A DNA stretch of 64,000 nt from Histoplasma ohiense (Eukaryota > Ascomycota > Eurotiomycetes > Onygenales > Ajellomycetaceae): positions 4,407,001 through 4,471,000 of the forward strand of contig JAEVHH010000005.1 of NCBI GenBank assembly GCA_017607445.1, in the 5' to 3' direction. The notes below the pieces were generated by a model. That model was not told where the DNA came from and made no database searches. It was given only the letters and a program-made list of their open reading frames with translations. Of this stretch, positions 11,817-21,347 are shown piece after piece. The first letter of the stretch is position 1. Each line of letters begins with the position of its first letter. Position numbers and translations under genes: made by a program.

Positions 11817-12848
11817 TTAGAGTGAGAGCTCATCTTTTCTCTGTTCTTGTCTGTCTGCAGGCAACACAGTGTTCACATGTGTGGGGGGTTTACTCAGAGC
11901 AATTACATTCAGATATTGATTTGTGAAGTGCTCTGATTTATTGCAGTGTATGCAGACTTCTCTGGCAATTTGATCAGCAGCATTCTTCTCTGAGACATTA
12001 GAGACCCTCAGATAACTTGTATTCACATGTGAGACCCAGTTCATTGATTCTGATTCAGAGGTGGGGGATGCTGCAGAGTAGTTTGAAGTGTATGCATTTG
12101 TTTGACAGAATCCTCTACAATTTTGAAGCACATGAAACTGAGACAGATCATTGTTCAACAGATGAAGATCAGCACAGAATTTGCTGTATATTGAGAGCTT
12201 CAGACACTCTATACTTCAGTTATGCAACTGAAAGTTCAAGTTCTTGAACAATATGTTGATCTTAATGATGTCATCCCAGTCTTGCCCATCTGCTTCTAGG
12301 AGCTTGCAATTGAATTCAGAAAGATAAGTTGCCAATGCAACATTCATCTGATGAGTTTGATTAAGTCAGTTCAATGCCTTGACTTGAAGTGTAGAATCAA
12401 GGAAGAGGGAGTTGAGTTGTTGAAAGACTAGCTCTGGTGTACACTGATGATTTTGGCAATGACTCATCCAGGGTTGAAATTTTGCTAATGTGTTGCCATT
12501 CAATCTGCTATGGATATACCATGTCTGATTGAATAGTGAGTCTATTGCTTGTTCATCAATGTCCAATTTGATGTTTGCTTTCAACTTCCACATGAGGTAG
12601 AGTGCTAGATCTTTCTTGTATTTGTCAAGAATTGAGAGCTTCTCTCTTGAAAGCTTTTCATGAGATGTGGGTGTAGAAGAAATGGTGAATGTGGAAGTGC
12701 TCATCTCAGCAAGTTGTTGTTGCAATTCAGCCATCTGTAGCATCTGCTGCTGAAGGATGCTTTGTAGGTCTAAGTTATTGTCCACCACATTCAGATGCAG
12801 TGAGTGTTTGTAGAATTGCTTGTAGTTCATTTTGATATCTAAGAACAT
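11817..12848 (-). pseudogene. gag of element 1A (broken)
   Basis: Structural nucleocapsid precursor of the retrotransposon, 1,032 bp with internal TGA codons (first after residue 160). It starts MFLDIKMNYKQ, has a Gln-rich helix (LQSILQQQMLQMAELQQQ) and a retrotransposon-gag type core with Trp residues. It ends with a CCHC knuckle whose last Cys is Tyr here (CIHCNKSEHFTNQY). The same length is kept in 1B, 1D and 1E, so no indels separate them. The gag stop is TAA. Pol follows in the -1 frame. Confidence 0.9.
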
Positions 12849-13196
12849 ATAATAATAAAAAAAAGAAAAGGAATACTCAGTCCTCTCACAGACACTATTT
12901 GCAGTGTTGTGATGCTAAGCTTGATCAAGCTTCTTCATGAATGCTATTTGCAGTGTTACAGTTTGTAGACACTCAGACCTTGTAGAACACAGTTGATTGT
13001 GTTTCAGATGCTTAGACACAACAGTCTATATAACTAACAATAAGAGCACTCAGACCCACAAGGGATCTCTTGTAATGACTAGACACTTGAGTCTGTAAAT
13101 GACACACTCGAGTGTAAGAACTGGTAACAATGCACTTGAGTGTAAGAACTAATAACAAGACACTCAAGCCTTAAACACAGAAGAATCAATTTGTAA
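12849..13196 (-). other. 5' leader of element 1A with primer-binding position
   Basis: Untranslated leader between 5' LTR and gag. It holds short direct repeats of the type ACTCAGATGTAAGAACTAAT, a perfect 16-bp palindrome AAGCTTGATCAAGCTT at 12917-12932, and next to the LTR the proposed self-priming site (13184-13196). Confidence 0.7.
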
Positions 13197-13793
13197 TGTA
13201 ACAGATGTACTTCAATTAATGATTTGATACTATTCTAATTACAGATTATGAATTGATTAAGGAAAGAAAGAGAAAAGAAATCAGAAGAAAAGATTGTATG
13301 AAGAGAGTTCTTATAGAGGAAAGTTTGAGATGGAAGAATATCAGAAGCTGCTCCACAGTGAAGTGTGAAGTGAAAGAACATTAAGAGATATATATAAGAA
13401 TTGTTAGAAGTTACATGAGTGTGGAATGTGGAATGAAGGAATCATTGAGAGCTATACAGAAGAATTGTTAGAGACTATATAAGTGCAGAACACAGAGTGG
13501 AAGAATGTAAGAAGCTATATAAAAGAATTGTTAGAGACTACATAAGTGCAGAACACAGAGCAGAGAAATGTAAGAAGCTATATGAAAGAATTGTTAGAGA
13601 CTATGCAAGCACAGAGCACAGAGTGGAAGAATGTTAAGAGCTATGTGAAAGAATTGTTAGAAACTACACAAGCACGGAGCATGGAGCAGAAGAACATCAA
13701 GGGTTACACGAGATCACAACAGCCAGAAACAAGCGGGTGCAGGAGGGGAGTTGGTTGCATAAGTTAATTACTAATGGGTGCTAACCCGTCACA
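13197..13793 (-). repeat. 5' LTR of element 1A
   Basis: 597 bp. It has four CpGs, all in the last 125 bp or so at the outer (right) edge. The inward-facing first 470 bp have none. Confidence 0.95.
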
Positions 13794-14217
13794 CATACAC
13801 AACAGCAGCTTAATAAGTTGAAAGTGCAGATTTATAAAGACACTCTCATTGAGTCTCAATTAACTCAAAATATCATCACAGAATCACTGCAAAATCAATC
13901 TACAAATGATACAGATGATGATAATGAAACATCATTGAGATTAAAGATTAGAAACTATTATTGAGAAAAAAATATATTAGAATTCAAGAACTATAAAAAT
14001 TGCATATTGACTCTCTTTATATATCATCACTGATATTATTGAAAGAAAGAATACAAGATAAATGATGCTAAACTCTATCTTGATACTCATATTAAGCAGA
14101 AATGATTGAATTTTGTATCATTATATAAGAGATGTGAAGAAGCAACACTGTTGACTTTTGATGATATACTATCACATCTAGAAATATAAATTAATGATTC
14201 ACAGAATCAGCACTGAT

Positions 14218-14488
14218 TGTAATAGACGCAACGGAGATATCTATATTAGAAAATAGCTATGTAGCAATAGAAGAACACAGAACACGCCAGAATTAATGAG
14301 AAGAAACATAGCACACAGCATCATAGACAGCTGTAGAGTGTGGTGGTCATCTATATAATGCTCACTGATATTCATAGATATTAGAAGATCAGTGATTAGC
14401 TTTGAATAATAGAGATTGCTATCTTCTTAACATTTTATATGTGTACTTCACACTACTTTTATAATTATATCTACAATCATCTCTTACA
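14218..14488 (+). repeat. 5' LTR of element 3B
   Basis: 271 bp. Three CpGs (GACGCA, AACGGA, CACGCC) lie in its first 85 bp or so, at the outer edge. It contains TATATAATG near 14353 and AGTGATTAG at 14391-14399, complementary to CTAATCACT just beyond the LTR end. Confidence 0.95.
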
Positions 14489-14574
14489 ATTCTAATCACT
14501 CTAAACTTTATTTGAGTGGTCTGTTGTTACACACATCTACAATAAAGCATGCAATGTTAGTTAAAACATGTAAG

Positions 14575-15606
14575 ATGATTTTGATATATGCAAGATTCCT
14601 TGAAAATCAATCTGAATCCTCTACTGCCTTCAATGATCACAATGTATATTTGCAACAGTTGAATGATCAAATCTGTGAATGAGAGCAGCAATTAGCTATT
14701 CTGCATGCACAACAGCAACTCAATGAGTTGAAAGTACAGATTCATAAAGATACTCTCATTGAGTCTCAATTAATTCAGAATATCATCACAGAATCACTGC
14801 AAAATCAATCTGCAAATGATACAGACAATGATAATGAAACACCACTGAGATTAGAGATTAAGAACTATTATTGAGAAAAAAATATATTAGAATTCAAGAA
14901 TTATAAAGATCACATATTGACTCTCTTTATATACCACTGTCAGTATTATTGAAAGAAAGAACACAAGATAAATGATGCTAAACTCTATCTTGATATCCAC
15001 ATTAAGCAGAAATGATTGAATTTTGTATCATCATATGAGAGATATGGAGAAGCAACACTGTTGACTTTTGATGATATACTATTACATTTAGAAATGCAAA
15101 TTAACAATCCACAGAATCAGCACTGATTGATGAGTCAAAAGTTTCAAGATATGAAGCAATAAGAATGACAATTGATATGCAATTTCTCTAAATATCTCAA
15201 AAACTAAGAATACTACTTACTCTCATATAATGAAGAACAAAGAATGGATAACTTGCATAGTAAAATGTTGAAAGTATTATGCACTGAACTCAATCATTGA
15301 AATCAAGAGCCTCAGAACTACAAAGAGTTGCTTCAAACTCTACAGACTCTCAAGAAAAATATATCAGAACAACAGTGTGCTATTTGCAAAGAAAGATCTG
15401 TGATATTCATAGAGAATCAGTGTTGTTCTGACAAGTCTAACAACTGTTGAAACAAGAGAAAATGAGAGAAACAAACAGATTCAACTGAACAAATCAAGAA
15501 AGATAAATATAACTGAATGAAGAAGTGTTCTCACTGTCATAAGAAGAGTCATATTACAAATGATTGTTGAATATTACACTCTGAAAAGTGCAATCAAGTT
15601 TGATAA
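14575..15606 (+). pseudogene. gag of element 3B (broken)
   Basis: Frame from ATG 14575 to TGA-TAA 15601-15606, 344 codon positions, with many internal TGA codons. The N-terminal half is a Gln/Asn-rich predicted coiled coil (LQQLNDQ, LHAQQQLNELK). The C-terminus has a perfect CCHC nucleic-acid-binding knuckle CSHCHKKSHITNDC at 15526-15567. Stops coincide mostly with expected Arg or Trp codons. Pol follows in the -1 frame. Confidence 0.85.
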
Positions 15607-18600
15607 GTAAAAAATCAACAATCTCAATTGTAGAAGCAGCTGCTGCATTGAGAATATGAACAACTAGACTGTGAGATAAATGGTTATTGATGATGAATAT
15701 GTGAATACTGATGGAAGCAGAATGGTTGATGATGTGGATGCTAGTGAATTCTGACACAGATGCAAACTTCATATCCCACACTTGAACATCAAAATATTTC
15801 TCAAAGACAGAAGATAAATCAAAAGTAGTGGAAGCAGTTGATAATTATAAGATTAAATCATATAAACAACAAAGAGCTGCAAAAAAGATTATCAATGATG
15901 AATATATTCTCTGAGAAGAATTCCATCATTTTGAAGAAGTTGACATTAGTGAATATGATGTAATTTTGAGTATGCTGTGGTTGAAAGCTGTGAACTCTGA
16001 TATCAATTGAGTGTGAAAATGCTGAATCTATAGAAAAGCATCAAATATTAACCACATGCATCTGAATACTGCTAAAGAATTCACAACACTAATTGATAAT
16101 GGCAATATTATATTCACTGTCTTATCATTACAAGCTGCAAGTGCAGCAACTGAGCCAAATATCTCAGATGATTATAAAAATTATCTTGATATGTTTCAAG
16201 AAGACATATCTGACACAGAACATGCATCTCACAATCATGCTATAGATTTCAAATCTGACAAGAAACTCTCATATCAACTGATATATAACTTACCATCTCA
16301 AGAACTCTCTGTCCTTCAAGAATATATTGAAAAAATGTTAGAGAAGAATTGAATATGTCTGTTCAAGAGCTCAGTCAGCATATCAGTGTTATTCACATCA
16401 AAGAAAGATGGAACTCTGCATCTTTGCATGGATTATTGAGGATTGAATGAAATAACAGTCAAGAATTGATACTCACTGCTCTTAATAAGTGAAATACTTG
16501 ATAGATTAGCAGATGCCAAAATATATACACAGCTGAATCTTAGAGATGTGTATCATAGAATTCACATATGAGTAAGAAATGAATGAAAAACAGTATTTTG
16601 AATATGATATGAACACTTTGAATATCTAGTCTTATCTTTTGAGCTAATCAATGTCTCTGTGATCTTTCAATCTTATATCAACAAAGCTCTCAGTGATCTT
16701 TTAGATGTATATTGTATGACTTATCTTGACAATATTGTAATCTATTCAAACACACTTGATGAGCATGTCATCCATGTTAAGAACATGCTGGAATGGTTAA
16801 GATGTTGGAGACTATATGCCAAACTTAGTAAGTGTACATTCCATGCAACAGAAATTGGATTTTTGAGTTTTGTGGTTATCACACAAAGCATTACTGTCAA
16901 GAAACACTGTGTTGACATGATTCTAGATTGATCAGAACCATGAACTATAAATGAATTGCAAATATTTCTAGAATTTGTTAATTTCTATTGTCAATTCATA
17001 TACAAGTTCTCAATAATAACAGCACCTCTGACTGAATTGTTAAAAGGTTATGAAATGAAAAGAGGGAAGAATAACACATCTGTTCAGTTAGATGAAAACT
17101 ACAAGCACACAATTTTGCAGTTAAAAGAATACTTTACAAAAGCACTGTTGTTGATTCACTTTGATCTGCAGTGAAAGCTCTGTATAGAAACAGATGAATC
17201 TGATGTTGCAATCACTGCAGTAATATCACAATTAATGAATGATGATCACTGACACTCAATCACATTTTGATCTAGAAAGCTTACAGAAACAGAAAGATGT
17301 TATCAAACATATGATCTAGAAATGTTGCTGATTGTAGAAGCTTTCAGACAATGATGTCACTATTTATATAGTAGCAGATATTCAATAACTGTTTTATCTG
17401 ATCATGTCAATCTCTGATGCTTCATGATGATGAAGCAGCTAAATGAATGTCAGATTTGCTGAATGAAAATGCTCTCAGTGTTTGATTTTGAAATAGAGCA
17501 TCATTCTGAGAAAAATAATTCTGCAGATGCATCAAGTTGTCACTCAGATTTTGTAAAATATACAGCTCTCTTGATGAGACTCTCTACTCTGCAAGAGAAG
17601 CTGTGTAAGAGAATCTTTAAGTCACTAAAGATAAAAGAAAATACAAAATTAGATCAATATGTCAAGATGATGTGAAAAGATCTGTAAGTTAATGAAAATT
17701 GTTGAATGAAGAGATCTGTAGTTGTCAATGACAACAATCTCTGCAGAATAAAGAATGTATCTGTGAATGAGAATAAGATTACAGATGTTATAAAATTAAA
17801 TCTAGAAACTCTGATACTATGAATTCTAACTGTCAAGATATTTGAGTCTGAGACAGTCTATCACAAAGAGATAGCTGAATCTATCATTGAACTCTTACTG
17901 CAGATTCAGAATAGAGATGTCAGTATATCTGAACTTTGCAGAAAACTAGAAATGAATGATGCTAATGTAGATAATTATTCAATTTGAGTAGTAGATAAAG
18001 ATGATCTGCTCAGAAAAGATGATAAAGTCTATATACTACAAAACAAAGTTGTAAGACATGAAATAATGAAAATGAATCATGATGATCCCCAAGATGGCCA
18101 TTTTGAACATGACAAAATCATTGAAGTGATCAAACACAAGTACTTATGACATGGTATGAGTGATGAGATTGCAGAATATGTGAGAACTTGCAATGTTTGT
18201 CAACACATCAAGATACCACAGCACAAGCTGTACAGATTACTACAATCACATTCAGTGTCAGATAAGAAATAGCATACAATTAGCATGGACTTTATTGAAG
18301 ACCTGTCAGATAATAAAAAAAGAAGTCAAATCTATAATACTATTGTTGTATTTATTGATTTATTCATCAAATGAGTCATAATTGTGCTCATATCTTCAGA
18401 GCTAGATGCAGAAGAATTTACAGATATTATTGTATGAAGAATTGTGAAGAACTTTGATCTATCTGCAAACATTATTAGCAACTGAGATTCATTAATAAAT
18501 AGCAAGTTTTGATCAACATTATATTATCTGCTTCATATCTGATGAAAATTATCAACAGCATTCCACCCGCAAACTGATGGTCAGATAGAATGATTGAATC

Positions 18601-19349
18601 AGATGATTGAACATTATCTTCACACATATTGCAGCTATCAGCAAGATAATTGAATAGAATGGATTCCTCTGATGCAATGAGCATATAACAATATCTTCCA
18701 TGCATTGATAAAAATGACATCATCTGAAGCAATGATCAGCTGATCAACTGAACTTCATATAGATGTGGAGCCTCCAAGTGCAGATGTGTCAAAATCAGTG
18801 ATGAAACAAGTGAAATGAATGAAGTAAGTGAAGAACAAAATCTGAGAATGTCTGAAAACTGTCAAAGCAGCTGAGAAAAAGTATTATAATCAGTGTCATA
18901 TATCAAAAAGCTTTAAGATAGAGGACTGGATAATGCTGCATGCAAAAAATATATTCATTTTGTGATTCTCACTCAAACTAGATCATTGATTTTTGAGTCT
19001 CTTTCAAATAATTGATATCTGCAGTACACAGATGTATAAATTGAAACTCACACTGTAATATAAAGAAATTCATTCTGTATTTCATATTTCTCTTTTTGAA
19101 TCATATCACATGTGCGACAGACAAATCCTGCAAGCAGAACTGATAATTATAGATATGTAAGAGAAATGAGAAGTTGAAGCTATATTAGACAAGTATCAGT
19201 ATCACAGTCAAACACAATATCTTATCAAATGAAAAGATTATACAGACACAGATAATTCTTGGAAATCTGAGAAAAATTTGATGAACAGTCAGAAGTACTT
19301 AGAACAGTTTAATAAAATCTATCAGAAGTCAGTCAGTAAACAAAAATAA
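15607..19349 (+). pseudogene. pol of element 3B: protease-RT-RNase H-integrase-chromodomain (broken)
   Basis: A single frame (position modulo 3 = 0) to TAA 19347-19349. At the protease site the sequence reads LVNSDTDANFIS, where D-S-G is expected: both changes are G-to-A after G. RT runs from about 16200. DYxGLNEIT has TGA for Arg, and the catalytic box is YLDN (16722-16733) with the second Asp lost. RNase H lies near 17190-17540. Integrase has the HHCC finger (GHFEH near 18100, CNVC near 18195), then MDFIEDL. The second acidic motif reads ISN-stop-DS, with the Asp lost, and FHPQTDGQIE keeps the Glu. A chromodomain near 19165-19330 (VEAILDKYQY ... DTDNSWKSEKNL) has TGA for the cage Trp. Frames open at 16056-16352, 16659-16931, 16956-17174 and 17463-17675 are fragments of this pol. 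Confidence 0.93.
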
Positions 19350-19849
19350 AGAAGATGATGATAACTGCTGAATATATTTATTTCATTCAGAGATTAAAAA
19401 ACAGATCTGTCTCAGCTTGGCCAGTGTCATTTGAGAAATTGTCATCAAGACAAATCTGTTTATTATTCTGGATTTTCTCAACTGATGAAGCATGATGTTT
19501 CAACAATGACTTGAGAGCTGTGATCAGCAATGTAATCATCAGAATCTCATCAATCACTGTTTCAGCTGAAGTCTCAGAAGAACTGTCTTATTGAATCTCT
19601 CAGATCTTCACAGCAAAGAATTTAACTGCTGCAGTCACAGCACTCTGCAAAACATTAATATTTGAAATGTTCATATCAGTGACAATTAGATCCTCAGCAG
19701 CATTGATAACTGTCTGAGTCAATTCAACAGCATCCACTGACATCTAATAGAAAGTTAATGTTATATACTGTAAAAAACATCTGTTTTGAATAATAACTTA
19801 TCAGAATGCAGATGTGCTTTGTCACTGAGCAGTGCTTGCATTTTTTGTA
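19350..19849 (+). other. non-pol 3' segment of element 3B, part 1
   Basis: Lies after the pol stop and before the end of the antisense gene. I see no convincing frame on either strand. It may be the 3' UTR of the antisense transcript or spacer. Confidence 0.4.
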
Positions 19850-20529
19850 TCAATTCTCAGCAGACTCACAATGATGATGGAGGGATGTTGTCAAATATTG
19901 AATACAACAACAGTAATATGCTACTGTGTTTCTTTCTAACACTTCAACAGAATCATTCACTTTCTCATCTTCATCTACATTATCAGTCAACTCAAATAAT
20001 ATACCAAGATCTTGACTTAGTGAGAATGACACTGATGTAATAGCAGAATGAGAAAACATGCTTTCTGAAATACTGCTATGATCAAATACCACACTCTGCT
20101 GTGACAACAGATCATCAAAGTTCATATAGAATTCTAGAATCTCATCTATATTCTCATAGATCTGCACATCAAGTACAAATCTTGCAATAACAGTTTGATA
20201 CATGACAAATCTCTCATTCAGAACTTTGTCAGAGAACAGCATCTTGTGAAATTCATTGATCAAAGATTGACTGATTTCATGAAAGCACTCAGACATCTAT
20301 AACTCATTAGTACTCATAACAGTCTCAGTTTAAGAAAACTTACAGCAGCACAACTTCTATTTGATATATGACAGATATGACAGTGTGTCTGTTCATTGTT
20401 CACAAAGTAAGAATATACTGAAGGGTTCTGCAATCTCTTCAGACAATCCAAGCAAATGCTCTTGATGACAGACAGCATATCATTCTTCATAGACTTCAAA
20501 TCAGCAATGGAAACAGCTGGTTCTGACAT
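19850..20529 (-). CDS. antisense zinc-finger-like gene inside element 3B, join(20529..20344, 20296..19850) on minus
   Basis: Function unknown. It is not a recognised retrotransposon protein. Exon 1 runs from ATG at 20529 and gives 62 codons. A 47-bp intron (20297-20343) is removed in phase 0. Exon 2 adds 148 codons to TGA at 19850, giving 210 residues with no internal stop. This is striking because pol on the other strand is full of stops. Exon 1 contains CLDCLK (first Cys residue 26) and later CHICHISNRSC (Cys 50, 53, 60), a likely zinc-binding module. Exon 2 is acidic, with predicted helices and no Trp. The same cysteine spacing occurs in the antisense frame of element 2A in the same relative place, which suggests a conserved accessory gene of these chromoviruses. 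Arg codons are all AGA-type, so C/G loss may have left the frame open by chance. Expression is unproven. Confidence 0.55.
20297..20343 (-). other. candidate intron in the antisense gene of element 3B
   Basis: 47 bp on the minus strand with 5' GTAAGT, a branch-point TACTAAT at 20306-20312 and 3' TAG. All three signals match fungal consensus. It joins two open exons in phase 0. Without splicing, the exon 1 frame stops 9 codons into the intron. Confidence 0.6.
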
Positions 20530-21071
20530 TCTATCATAACTTTAATTAATATCAAGACCTTGTTCAAAAGAGAAGGAGAAGCAAAAACAATAAGAAAGAA
20601 AAACAGATGTTGAAGATTGAAATCAATATTGCAATGTAGATCAAAAAGATTGCAACAACACAAAACTCAATCCAAAATGAAAAACACAATCACACAATCA
20701 AAACTTCAAATTTCACAATAAAAATTGCATAGAAGAATACAGTGTACTTTGTTTGATAAATTAATGTATTCTTTTTAAATAAAAAATTATTGATGATGAT
20801 AGTGATGATGATTTCATTAGAATACAATTTTTTGATGTAAAAGTCAAAGAAAAGAGGTTCAGAAGTTGTGTCTAAATCATGATTGAACTGCAATGACACT
20901 GAAGTTAGAAAAACATTCTTCTGAAACAGCAACACTTTGAAATTAATCTCAACAATAATTCAGCTCAATCCTGCAAACTTTATACAATATCAATCACACA
21001 GCACATGTTACAAACTTCACATGTTGCAGTAAAAAGCTCTGAAGATCAGATCTTTGAAGAAGAAAGATAAT
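20530..21071. other. non-pol 3' segment of element 3B, part 2
   Basis: Spacer between the antisense ATG and the 3' LTR, where its promoter would lie. A minus frame at 20690-20935 is AT-rich and hydrophobic with no recognisable feature. Otherwise I see nothing. Confidence 0.4.
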
Positions 21072-21342
21072 TGTAATAGATGCAACAGAGATATCTATAT
21101 TAGAAAATAGCTATATAATGATAGAAGAACACAGAACACATCAGAATTAATGAGAAGAAATATAGTGCACAGTATTATAGACAGCTGTAGAGCATGATGA
21201 TCATCTATATAATACTCGCTGATATTTGTAGATATTAGAAGATCAGTGATTAGCTTTGAATAATAGAGATTGCTATCTTCTTAACATTCTATATGTGTAC
21301 TTCACACTACTCTCATAATTATACCTACAATCATCTCTTACA
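21072..21342 (+). repeat. 3' LTR of element 3B
   Basis: 271 bp. Its inward-facing left part has lost the CpGs that the 5' LTR keeps (GATGCAACAG here versus GACGCAACGG there). One CpG remains near 21216. It is directly followed by TSD CTGAT. Confidence 0.95.
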
Positions 21343-21347
21343 CTGAT

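Larger units (their letters stand above)
7601..13793 (-). mobile_element. Gypsy element 1A (family 1), full length, inserted in 3A
   Basis: 6,193 bp in minus orientation. LTRs of 597 bp each (7601-8197 and 13197-13793) are flanked by TSD CATAC (7596-7600, 13794-13798). Order in element sense: 5' LTR, leader, gag, protease, RT, RNase H, integrase, chromodomain, polypurine tract, 3' LTR. Among family-1 copies it appears the least mutated: it alone keeps TGG for the Trp after AILN in pol, and shares with few others the Trp in the gag segment FQPWMSH. It is still not coding-competent. Confidence 0.96.
14218..21342 (+). mobile_element. Gypsy element 3B (family 3), full length, inserted in 3A
   Basis: 7,125 bp on the plus strand with two 271-bp LTRs and TSD CTGAT (14213-14217, 21343-21347). 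Flanking 3A sequence resumes exactly at the TSD. Gag and pol are on the plus strand. A 1.7-kb segment between the chromodomain and the 3' LTR carries a gene on the minus strand. The polypurine tract is GAAGAAGAAAGATAA just before 21072. Confidence 0.96.

Noticed and set aside
11690..11830. Canonical slippery heptamer at the family-1 gag-pol junction
   Set aside because: No X-XXY-YYZ heptamer found in the overlap; only the frame relation is supported.
14218..19349. TGA read as Trp (alternative genetic code), since many conserved Trp positions in 3B pol are TGA
   Set aside because: Conserved Arg positions are TGA as well, and the same Trp positions are TGG in less mutated copies (1A gag, 2A pol). 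The kinesin uses TGA as stop. Mutation explains all of it.
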